Source: JACKCP01 sp051744925 (GTDB lineage Bacteria; Desulfobacterota; Desulfobacteria; Desulfobacterales; JACKCP01). Taken from it: 5,339 bases of DNA. The notes under the pieces are model-generated. The model did no database searches. It was given only the letters and a program-made list of their open reading frames with translations, and was not told the origin of the DNA. The position numbers and the translations under genes are program-made. Location: positions 1 to 5,339 of the forward strand of contig JBNJDM010000122.1 in the NCBI GenBank assembly GCA_051744925.1, given 5' to 3'. Shown here one piece after another: positions 1-5,339 of this stretch. Position 1 is the stretch's first letter, and each line of letters opens with the position of its first letter.

Positions 1-1029
1 GTTTTTTCTCTTTCAAGAACATTTCTTCTTCCTTTATTTGGTAAACTTTCGGATAAAAACGGAAGAAAGCCCTTTATTGTCACAGGACTGTTTTTCTATT
101 TTCTTGTATCTATAGCTTTTATTTTTACAGACACAATTTCAGGACTTATTATTGTCCGCTTTCTTCACGGAGGAGCCTCTGCAATGCTTATGCCGGTTAT
201 TCAGGCATATATTGGCGATATAACAAAAGAAGGAAAAGAAGGGGTCACAATGGGTCTTTTCAATATTTCCATGTTTACAAGCCTCAGCATCGGACCTCTT
301 TTAGGCGGATTCATAAATGAAAAATTCTCTCTTGATGCTGCTTTTTTTTCCATGGGAAGCTTTGCACTTACAGCCTTTCTTCTTGCTTTGATATTTCTTC
401 CCAAAGTATCTGATGAAAATCCTGAAAACAAAGCATACAAACCTTACAGACTGAGAACAGTTGTAAGAAACCGTTTTTTTCTCGGGCTTGTCTCTTTCAG
501 ATTTGTATACACAACATGCATAGGAATAATATGGTGCTTTATACCTGTTTATGCTTCTGAAAATTTTAATATGAGCTCAGGTCTTATAGGAATACTTGTA
601 ATGAGCGGAGTTTTTACAAGCGGAATAATGCACGCTCCCATAGGATATATTTCAGATAAAACCGATAAAAGACTTCTTGTAGCCGCAGGCGGACTTATCT
701 GCGCGGCAGGACTTTATCTTACAGGAAAAGGAACAGATTTTTATTCCATACTTGGAGCAATAATTGTTTTCGGTATAGGAGGGGGCGTTTCAATGCCTGC
801 AATTATGGGACTTGCAGTAATCCACGGAAAAGCAAGCAGTGCAATGGGAGGAGTTATGTCTCTTCTTACTGTTGCACATTCACTTGGAATGCTTGCAGGT
901 TCTCTTACAGCAGGAATCATAATGGATTTTACAGGTCTTAAAACTGCTTTTCCCACAGGAGCTGTAATCGTAACATTAGGTACTGTACTTTTCATGATTC
1001 TTACAAGAAACAGACCGGATAAAATCTGA
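1..1029 (+). CDS. MFS transporter, DHA1-like drug/metabolite exporter (5'-truncated)
   Basis: The frame is open from the first base of the window to a TGA at 1027-1029, giving 342 residues without the real N-terminus. A typical 12-helix MFS protein has about 400 residues, so roughly the first one and a half to two membrane helices are missing; the ATG at 184 lies inside the fold and is not the start. Visible family marks are motif A in the loop after helix 2 (GKLSDKNGRKP, residues about 14-24), a motif-B-like arginine (RFLHGGASA, about 53-61), the antiporter motif C in helix 5 (SIGPLLGG, about 96-103), and the degenerate second-half copy of motif A (GYISDKTDKR, about 215-224). Between the halves is a hydrophilic loop around residues 135-155. 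Motif C argues for a proton-coupled exporter in the inner membrane; the substrate cannot be told. It converges on the acyl-CoA dehydrogenase operon and shares its terminator, so co-regulation is not implied. Confidence 0.9.
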   Translation, partial: VFSLSRTFLLPLFGKLSDKNGRKPFIVTGLFFYFLVSIAFIFTDTISGLIIVRFLHGGASAMLMPVIQAYIGDITKEGKEGVTMGLFNISMFTSLSIGPLLGGFINEKFSLDAAFFSMGSFALTAFLLALIFLPKVSDENPENKAYKPYRLRTVVRNRFFLGLVSFRFVYTTCIGIIWCFIPVYASENFNMSSGLIGILVMSGVFTSGIMHAPIGYISDKTDKRLLVAAGGLICAAGLYLTGKGTDFYSILGAIIVFGIGGGVSMPAIMGLAVIHGKASSAMGGVMSLLTVAHSLGMLAGSLTAGIIMDFTGLKTAFPTGAVIVTLGTVLFMILTRNRPDKI

Positions 1030-1054
1030 TCAAACTTAATCTTTCATATATATA

Positions 1055-1094
1055 AAAAACAGGCTTTTTAAGAAAAATAAAAAAGCCTGTTTTT
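1055..1094. terminator. Bidirectional intrinsic terminator between convergent genes
   Basis: A perfect 15-bp inverted repeat (1055-1069 with 1080-1094) surrounds a 10-nt A-rich loop. The core is ACAGGC / GCCTGT, flanked by A-runs and T-runs, so on either strand the stem is preceded by A's and ends in a run of U's. It begins 26 nt after the MFS stop codon and lies 10 nt beyond the stop of the hydratase-family gene on the other strand. It should therefore end both transcripts. Confidence 0.88.
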
Positions 1095-1103
1095 ATAAGT
1101 CAA

Positions 1104-1847
1104 CTACTTAATTTTATAAGTATATGCAATCATCATCTGATTCCTGTCCTCCATATTAAGAGCTGCTTCAAGGCCTGCACAGTCAAGATTGGAATTTATA
1201 GCCTCCTTGGTCATTCTTATTCCCATAGGATTTTTCTGAGTCATAATACCGGCAATCTCCATTCCCTTGTCAACAAGAGAATCCCTGTCTGCAACCTGAG
1301 AAACAAAACCAAGATTTACAGCCTCTTCAGCCTTCATCCAGTTACCTGTTAAAAGATATTCATTGGCTCTTCCTGATCCTATAAGTCTTGGAAGAAAATA
1401 GCTTGAAGACATGTCTGCTCCGCCAAGGCCTATATTTATGTATGCTGCTGAAAATTTAGCATCTTCAGTAATTATTCTTACATCAGAAGCCATTGCAATT
1501 GAAAAACCGATTCCTGCTGCTGCTCCATGGATACATGCAATAACCGGCTGGGGGATCTGGCGCATTTTTAAAAAAAGCCTGCTCATTCTTGCCTGGGCAT
1601 CATAAGCTTTTACCGGAGACATTTCAAAAATTGCAGGAGCATATGTTTCTGTATCAAGCCCTGCACAAAACCCTTTTGCTTCTCCCCCGTCAATAACTAT
1701 TACTGTTGTTTCTTCGTCATATCTTAAACCGTCCAGTATTTTTTCAAAAGCATCAACCATCTCAAAATCGAATGAATTGTACTTGGCAGGTCTGTTCAGT
1801 GTAATCCTGCCTATCTTGCCCTCTTTTTTAAAAATTACAGGTTCCAT
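1104..1847 (-). CDS. Enoyl-CoA hydratase/isomerase (crotonase) family protein lacking the classical catalytic glutamates
   Basis: This 247-residue protein has the usual length and order of the crotonase fold. It shows an N-terminal beta region with ITLNRPAKYNSF (about 15-26), the first oxyanion-hole segment GFCAGLD (59-65), the second at HGAAAGIGFSIAMASDVRI (107-125), and a C-terminal LTGNWMKAEEAVNLGFVSQV (166-185). Crotonases bind acyl-CoA and stabilise a thioester enolate, so a role in acyl-CoA breakdown is sound. Aligned with rat mitochondrial hydratase, the two catalytic glutamates (Glu144, Glu164) fall on Ser116 and Tyr136, so simple hydration is doubtful. An aspartate at 145 in GGADMSSSYFLPR lies near the position of the catalytic Asp of dienoyl-CoA isomerase, hinting at isomerase-like or other chemistry. 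The start is supported by an AGGAGA ribosome site. It is the second gene of an operon, 10 nt after the dehydrogenase. The exact reaction is unknown. Confidence 0.92.
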   Translation of the reverse strand: MEPVIFKKEGKIGRITLNRPAKYNSFDFEMVDAFEKILDGLRYDEETTVIVIDGGEAKGFCAGLDTETYAPAIFEMSPVKAYDAQARMSRLFLKMRQIPQPVIACIHGAAAGIGFSIAMASDVRIITEDAKFSAAYINIGLGGADMSSSYFLPRLIGSGRANEYLLTGNWMKAEEAVNLGFVSQVADRDSLVDKGMEIAGIMTQKNPMGIRMTKEAINSNLDCAGLEAALNMEDRNQMMIAYTYKIK

Positions 1848-1850
1848 GTT

Positions 1851-1856
1851 TCTCCT
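1851..1856 (-). promoter_or_regulatory. Ribosome binding site of the crotonase-family gene
   Basis: On the minus strand AGGAGA lies 3 nt before the ATG at 1845-1847 (AGGAG core at 4 nt). It sits in the 10-nt gap after the dehydrogenase TAA (1858-1860), so ribosomes finishing the first gene can restart here. This fixes the start codon and supports one transcript for both genes. Confidence 0.8.
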
Positions 1857-1857
1857 T

Positions 1858-3657
1858 TTACAATGTAAAATTTTCTGTTGATGTATTTAAAACCGCATTT
1901 TCACGGTTTGTTATCACCTGAGCCAAAAATCCGGCCTTTGGAAGTTCATGGGAAAAACAGTATTTTAAAACAGACAGCTTACCTTCATAAAACATTTTGT
2001 CATTTTTCTTTACTGAACCGCTGTTTAATTTTTCCAAGGCTGTTACACCCATTTTAAGCCATTGCCATGCACAGGCAAAATGCCCGAACATTTCAAGATA
2101 CAGGGTTGAATTCTCTAAAAAAGCTTCTGCACCCTCGGTCATGGCTGTTTCACCCAAAAACTGAGTAGTACTTACAATTGTTTTTAATTGATTTTCCAAC
2201 TCATCTGCATATTTTTCAAGTCCTGATTTACGTGCAGCTTCGGATGTTTTGGAAACTTCCTCTGAAAAAAGGGTTAAAGCCTTTCCGTTTTTCATTACCA
2301 CTTTCCGGCCCAAAAGATCCATTCCCTGAATACCTGTGGTACCTTCATGTATAGAATGAATCCTCATATCCCTGAAATGCTGTTCTACCGGAAAATCCTC
2401 ACAATATCCATACCCTCCGAAACACTGAATGCTCAGACTTGTAGACTGTATTCCCATTTCAGCTGAATACGATTTTGCAACAGGAGTTAAAAGCTCAAGT
2501 AAAAGATGATAATTTTCTTTATCCTCATCCGAGGCTTCTTCAATCATATCTTCATATTTTCCGCACTGAAGAATAAGACAAAGACCTCCCTCAGAAACAA
2601 CTCTCTGGAAAAGAAGCATACGCTTTACATCATCATGTTCTATAATAGGAATCTGTTCTTTGCTTTTACCTGCTGATACCTTTCTTCCCTGCTTTCTTCC
2701 TTTTGAATAATCAAGCGCAGCATGAAAAGCTGCTCCAGCAATTGCTGCAGCTCCTGTTCCAACCTCAAGTCTTGCTCCATTCATCATCTGAAACATATAT
2801 TTAAGGCCTTTGTTTTCCTCGCCTATAAGCCAGCCTCTGCAGTCGTCTTTTTCACCCATTGAAAGGCCTGTTATCGGAGCGCCTCTGTAGCCCATTTTAT
2901 GAAAAACCTGGGTTACATTCACATCATTTTTTTCAAATTCATTATCCTTATTTATCCTGAATTTCGGTACTGCAAAAAGTGAGATTCCCTTTACACCTTC
3001 AGGTGCTCCGTCTACCCTTGCAAGCATTAAATGAACAATATTTTCTACACAGTCATGATCACCTGCAGATATAAATATCTTTTCTCCCTTAATTTTATAT
3101 TCACCGTTTTCCATGGGATATGCTGCGGTTGAAAGATCTCCAAGTGATGTTCCTGCTTCAGGTTCTGTAAGAGCCATTGTTCCCTGCCATTTTCCGTCAA
3201 GCATGGGAGGAATGAATTTATCCTTTAATTCCTCGGAGCCGAAACTGTCAATCAGCTTTGCAGCGCCAGTTGTAAGTCCGGAATAAACAGATGCCGAATA
3301 ATTTGCAGAACAAAAAATAAAACTCAAAGCATGTAAAATTGAAGAAGGCATGTTCTCCCCTCCCCATTTTTCAGAAAAAGGGGCAGCTATCCAGCCGTCG
3401 TTTCCTAAAATCTCAAGAATTCTTTTAACTCCCGGATGAACTTTAACTGACTGATTTTCAAGTTCAGGGGAATTTCTGTCCATTTCTTCAAAAAGAGGGT
3501 GAAGCTCTTTTTCTGCAAAATCTGATGCTGCACTTAAAATCATATTTACAGATTTTTCATCATAACCACCCTTTGCTCTGTTTTTTAAATTTTCTATTCC
3601 TGCAACATCATAAAGTGTAAACTTCAGATTTCTCATGCTCATGAATTTAGCCGCCAT
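1858..3657 (-). CDS. Acyl-CoA dehydrogenase, long (~600 aa) family with extra C-terminal domain
   Basis: This is a flavoprotein of 599 residues, expected to oxidise an acyl-CoA to the 2-enoyl-CoA in the cytoplasm and pass electrons to an electron-transfer flavoprotein. Domain order is an N-terminal extension (1-40), the alpha-helical N domain (about 40-155), the beta middle domain carrying the FAD/substrate motif ALTEPEAGTS (162-171) and KIFISAGDHD (193-202), and the C-terminal helical domain (about 285-455). A further helical domain (about 465-590) is characteristic of the ~600-residue branch, which includes 3-methylmercaptopropionyl-CoA dehydrogenase DmdC, and is absent from ~380-residue enzymes. 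The catalytic base is probably Glu438 in HEGTTGIQ, where most relatives have YEGT. FGGYGYCEDFPVEQHFRD (413-430) is the flavin-contacting segment. A GGGAGG site supports this ATG over the Met codons at 6 and 8. First gene of a two-gene operon behind a predicted sigma-54 promoter. Substrate (fatty, branched, aromatic or sulfur-containing acyl-CoA) is not determined; I would not assign dmdC. Confidence 0.95.
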   Translation of the reverse strand: MAAKFMSMRNLKFTLYDVAGIENLKNRAKGGYDEKSVNMILSAASDFAEKELHPLFEEMDRNSPELENQSVKVHPGVKRILEILGNDGWIAAPFSEKWGGENMPSSILHALSFIFCSANYSASVYSGLTTGAAKLIDSFGSEELKDKFIPPMLDGKWQGTMALTEPEAGTSLGDLSTAAYPMENGEYKIKGEKIFISAGDHDCVENIVHLMLARVDGAPEGVKGISLFAVPKFRINKDNEFEKNDVNVTQVFHKMGYRGAPITGLSMGEKDDCRGWLIGEENKGLKYMFQMMNGARLEVGTGAAAIAGAAFHAALDYSKGRKQGRKVSAGKSKEQIPIIEHDDVKRMLLFQRVVSEGGLCLILQCGKYEDMIEEASDEDKENYHLLLELLTPVAKSYSAEMGIQSTSLSIQCFGGYGYCEDFPVEQHFRDMRIHSIHEGTTGIQGMDLLGRKVVMKNGKALTLFSEEVSKTSEAARKSGLEKYADELENQLKTIVSTTQFLGETAMTEGAEAFLENSTLYLEMFGHFACAWQWLKMGVTALEKLNSGSVKKNDKMFYEGKLSVLKYCFSHELPKAGFLAQVITNRENAVLNTSTENFTL

Positions 3658-3665
3658 AAATCCTG

Positions 3666-3671
3666 CCTCCC
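3666..3671 (-). promoter_or_regulatory. Ribosome binding site of the acyl-CoA dehydrogenase gene
   Basis: On the minus strand GGGAGG lies 8 nt upstream of the ATG at 3655-3657, an ideal distance. It decides the start among three nearby Met codons (residues 1, 6 and 8). Confidence 0.85.
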
Positions 3672-3721
3672 TATAATTAAATTTTTAAAACCATAATATT
3701 TCATTTTATTAAAGTATAAGG

Positions 3722-3737
3722 AGCAATCATTGTGCCT
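3722..3737 (-). promoter_or_regulatory. Sigma-54 (-24/-12) promoter of the acyl-CoA dehydrogenase operon
   Basis: Read on the minus strand the element is AGGCACAATGATTGCT. It matches the RpoN consensus TGGCACG-N4-TTGCW at the invariant GG (3735-3736) and GC (3723-3724), with exactly 10 nt between them, and carries GGCAC and TTGCT intact. The only clear departures are A for T before the GG and A for G after the CAC. The predicted start is near 3711, giving a leader of about 54 nt with the strong ribosome site at its end. The divergent neighbour encodes an AAA+ activator of just this polymerase form, which makes a chance match much less likely. Confidence 0.8.
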
Positions 3738-3774
3738 GTTTATCAAACAATTCAAAAATCATTGATATACAGGC
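3734..3774. repeat. Imperfect 13-bp inverted repeat overlapping the -24 box
   Basis: GCCTGTTTATCAA (3734-3746) pairs with TTGATATACAGGC (3762-3774) at 12 of 13 positions across a 15-nt spacer; the mismatch is 3740/3768. The left arm includes the GG and adjoining C of the -24 element. It could be an operator for a second regulator, or a pair of half-sites about 28 bp apart. As a plus-strand RNA it would form a hairpin followed by CTTTT, but no plus-strand gene ends here, so a terminator is unlikely. Confidence 0.6.
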
Positions 3775-3813
3775 TTTTAAAGACCACAAAAACAAACAGA
3801 GCTTGAATAAAAT

Positions 3814-3866
3814 CGTTAAATAAAGTAGAAAATTTACTGTATTTAAAACATTTACTTTATTAAACG
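3814..3866. promoter_or_regulatory. Three-copy AT-rich repeat, candidate enhancer (UAS) for the sigma-54 activator
   Basis: There are three related sites. Site 1 (3814-3828) reads CTACTTTATTTAACG on the minus strand. Site 2 (3833-3849) reads TTTACTGTATTTAAAAC on the plus strand, and site 3 (3851-3866) reads TTTACTTTATTAAACG on the plus strand. Sites 1 and 2 form a palindrome with 10-bp arms (9 of 10 pairs, 7-nt centre). Sites 1 and 3 pair at 13 of 14 positions. Sites 2 and 3 are direct repeats 18 bp apart. Relative to the predicted operon start (about 3711) they lie at about -103 to -155, the usual place for sigma-54 enhancers. Assignment to the adjacent regulator is inference from position; AT-richness lowers the weight of each single match. 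Confidence 0.6.
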
Positions 3867-3876
3867 GCTTTTTATA

Positions 3877-5339
3877 ATGAAAAATGAAAATATTTTTATC
3901 AGAGAAGTAACCCAGGCTTTATACAGCAGTCTTGAAATAGAAAAATCCCTTCATGAAGCTGTGTCAGTATTAAAAAAATACCTTCCTATAAATCTTATAC
4001 ACGCATTTGTAATAGATACAAAATCACAAACACTAAGATATCTTGCCGAAGCAACAGAAAAACAGGGAATATTAATAGACGAAAAAATAACAATCCCTGA
4101 GCAAAACCTTACAGAAATACGCTCTTTTGAAGATGAAGAAATTTTTATTCTTGAAAGCCCTGAAAGTCCTCTTCTGCGAATGACTAATATGCATTTTCAA
4201 AATCTTGTAAAAAAGCCGCTTTTTCCTGAAAATTCTTTATTTTCAGTTATGATTTTAAATTTCAGGCTCGGATCTTCAACCGTATGCGGATTTGGAATTG
4301 TTTCAAAGGGAACAGAGGTTTTTAATGAAAAACATATAAAAATGATGGAGCTTATAAGAAAGCCTGTAACAGGTTCTGTAATAAATCTTTTAAATTACAG
4401 GGACCTTGTGTGCAGAAACGAAAGGCTTTATTCAGAAAAACAGGAACTTGAAAAAAAGCTGAGCACAGGTAAAGGTTTTGATACTACAGGAAAAGACAAA
4501 GGCCTTTCTGAAGTAATGGAGATGATATCCCAGGTTGCAGCTTTAAACAGCCCTGTGCTTATAACAGGAGAAACAGGTACAGGAAAAGAGATTGCAGCTT
4601 CAGAGCTTCACAGGCGGTCTGCAAGAAAAGACGGGCCAATGATAAAAATAAACTGCGGAGCCATACCTGAAACTCTTATAGACAGTGAACTTTTCGGCCA
4701 TGAAAAAGGAGCTTTTACTGGAGCGTCTTCTTTAAAACGAGGATATTTTGAACAGGCTGACGGAGGAACAATCTTTCTTGATGAAATCGGTGATCTTCCA
4801 ATGTCAGCACAGGTAAGGCTTTTAAGAGTTCTCCAGACAATGGAATTCACAAGGATAGGAGGCTCCAGTTCAGTTTCAGTCGATGTAAGGGTTGTTGCGG
4901 CAACCAACAAAAACCTCTTTGAAATGACTCAGGAGAACAGATTCAGGGCAGATCTCTGGTTCAGGCTCAATGTTTTCCCCATAAAAATTCCGCCTTTGCG
5001 TGAAAGAAAAAGCGATATAAAAAACCTTGCCCAGTATTTCACAAATGTAAAAACAAAGGAGATGAACAGAAAAGAGCCTCCACAAATTACAGATGAAGCC
5101 GCAGAAATGCTTACACAGTATTCATGGCCGGGTAATGTAAGGGAACTTGAAAACATAATTGAAAGAGCTTTGATTCTGGGCAGGGGCGAAAGCCTGATGA
5201 TTGAAAACCCTGAAGCAGGCTTTCTTGACAAAAAAAGTCCTGAAAATAAAAATCAAAATAAAAAAATCGAAAAACTCGACGAACTTATAAAAAACCACAT
5301 AGAAAAAGCACTTGAACACGCAGACTGCAGAATAAGCGG
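3877..5339 (+). CDS. Sigma-54-dependent transcriptional activator, GAF-AAA+-Fis type (3'-truncated)
   Basis: The frame is open from ATG 3877 to the window end: 487 whole codons plus two bases, without a stop. Residues about 1-180 look like a GAF-type sensor domain (no receiver-domain phosphorylation site is evident), followed by a short charged linker (about 176-196). The AAA+ sigma-54 interaction domain (about 205-440) carries Walker A GETGTGKE (231-238), the sigma-54 contact loop GAFTGA (278-283), Walker B GGTIFLDEIG (296-305), the arginine-finger region RADLWFRLNVFPI (357-369), PPLRERKSDI (372-381) and the sensor-II WPGNVRELEN (417-426). After a Lys/Asn-rich linker (451-465), LDELIKNHIEKALEHADCRIS begins a Fis-type helix-turn-helix that the window cuts off. 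NorR and similar one-component activators share this plan. It should hydrolyse ATP to open RpoN promoters on binding a ligand, and the best target is the divergent dehydrogenase operon. In-frame stop TAA 3844-3846 with no ATG/GTG/TTG between makes 3877 the only ordinary start, yet no good ribosome site precedes it. Ligand unknown. Confidence 0.95.
   Translation, partial: MKNENIFIREVTQALYSSLEIEKSLHEAVSVLKKYLPINLIHAFVIDTKSQTLRYLAEATEKQGILIDEKITIPEQNLTEIRSFEDEEIFILESPESPLLRMTNMHFQNLVKKPLFPENSLFSVMILNFRLGSSTVCGFGIVSKGTEVFNEKHIKMMELIRKPVTGSVINLLNYRDLVCRNERLYSEKQELEKKLSTGKGFDTTGKDKGLSEVMEMISQVAALNSPVLITGETGTGKEIAASELHRRSARKDGPMIKINCGAIPETLIDSELFGHEKGAFTGASSLKRGYFEQADGGTIFLDEIGDLPMSAQVRLLRVLQTMEFTRIGGSSSVSVDVRVVAATNKNLFEMTQENRFRADLWFRLNVFPIKIPPLRERKSDIKNLAQYFTNVKTKEMNRKEPPQITDEAAEMLTQYSWPGNVRELENIIERALILGRGESLMIENPEAGFLDKKSPENKNQNKKIEKLDELIKNHIEKALEHADCRIS

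Larger units (their letters stand above)
3658..3876. other. Divergent control region between the dehydrogenase operon and the sigma-54 activator gene
   Basis: This 219-bp, strongly AT-rich stretch has no gene of its own. Going away from the dehydrogenase it holds a strong ribosome site, a ~54-nt predicted leader, a -24/-12 promoter, an imperfect 13-bp inverted repeat overlapping the -24 box, a featureless A-rich spacer (about 3780-3810), and three related AT-rich repeats ending 11 bp before the activator start codon. I see no convincing sigma-70 promoter for the activator; in this composition -10-like hexamers occur by chance. Confidence 0.75.

Noticed and set aside
201..995. Minus-strand open frames of about 80 codons inside the MFS gene, and a plus-strand frame of 64 codons at 1411-1605 inside the crotonase gene
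   Set aside because: They are shadows of clearly recognisable genes on the other strand, with no domain signs and no start context.
3641..3704. Short upstream reading frame (minus strand, ATG at 3702-3704, about 21 codons) overlapping the dehydrogenase start
   Set aside because: It has no ribosome site of its own, and its codons are simply the AT-rich leader. The strong GGGAGG serves the dehydrogenase ATG.
3713..3718. TATACT on the minus strand as a sigma-70 -10 box for the dehydrogenase operon
   Set aside because: No acceptable -35 lies 16-18 bp upstream (the nearest TTGATA is 22 bp away). The sigma-54 element explains the region better, and such hexamers are common in AT-rich DNA.
3734..3778. 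Hairpin plus CTTTT on the plus strand read as an intrinsic terminator
   Set aside because: No plus-strand gene precedes it, the T-run is short and the 15-nt loop is long; promoter overlap points to a regulatory role instead.
3873..3878. TATAAT on the plus strand as -10 box of the activator gene
   Set aside because: It overlaps the start codon, so transcription would begin inside the gene; the next ATG (3884) is out of frame.
4608..5319. Several minus-strand open frames opposite the activator, about 65-100 codons each
   Set aside because: They lie wholly antisense to the AAA+ domain, whose plus-strand translation has every family motif. They overlap one another, lack ribosome sites and show no recognisable domains.
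1..5339. Mobile element, CRISPR array, tRNA/rRNA, toxin-antitoxin or defence system
   Set aside because: No regularly spaced repeats, terminal inverted repeats, transposase motifs or RNA gene signatures were seen. All coding space is taken by metabolic, transport and regulatory genes.

Overview
The window is AT-rich (roughly 35-40 % G+C by eye) with dense, purine-rich coding strands. It holds four protein genes, two of them cut by the window edges. The gene content is a ~600-residue acyl-CoA dehydrogenase, an enoyl-CoA hydratase-family protein and a sigma-54-dependent activator with its own promoter architecture. Together with the codon use, this suggests a low-GC Gram-negative of the Desulfobacterota ('deltaproteobacterial') type. 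That placement is inference from style and gene content; no rRNA or marker gene is present.

Layout: (1) 1-1029 (+), the 3' portion of a major facilitator superfamily exporter. (2) 1055-1094, a near-symmetrical hairpin with T-runs on both strands, acting as shared terminator for the MFS gene and the operon converging on it. (3) 1104-3657 (-), a two-gene operon transcribed right to left: acyl-CoA dehydrogenase first, then, 10 nt after its stop, an enoyl-CoA hydratase/isomerase-family protein. (4) 3658-3876, a 219-bp divergent control region. (5) 3877-5339 (+), a GAF / AAA+ / Fis-type sigma-54 activator running off the right edge just inside its DNA-binding domain. This long frame has no stop inside the window.

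The most interesting part is the control region. Upstream of the dehydrogenase, on the minus strand, is a -24/-12 (sigma-54) promoter with the exact GG-N10-GC spacing. It predicts a transcript start about 54 nt before the start codon. At about -103 to -155 from that start lie three copies of a TACTKTATTWAA-type motif, two arranged as a palindrome and the third as a direct repeat. This is where an enhancer site for a sigma-54 activator is expected, and the activator gene begins 11 bp beyond it. A second inverted repeat (12 of 13 pairs) overlaps the -24 box. The simplest model is that the GAF-domain regulator senses a small molecule, possibly an acyl-CoA or its precursor, binds the repeats, turns on the acyl-CoA dehydrogenase/hydratase operon through sigma-54, and may affect its own expression because the repeats sit next to its start codon.

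The two enzymes would perform consecutive steps (alpha,beta-dehydrogenation, then a crotonase-fold reaction) on an acyl-CoA of unknown identity. The crotonase-fold protein lacks both glutamates used by classical enoyl-CoA hydratase, so its true reaction is open.
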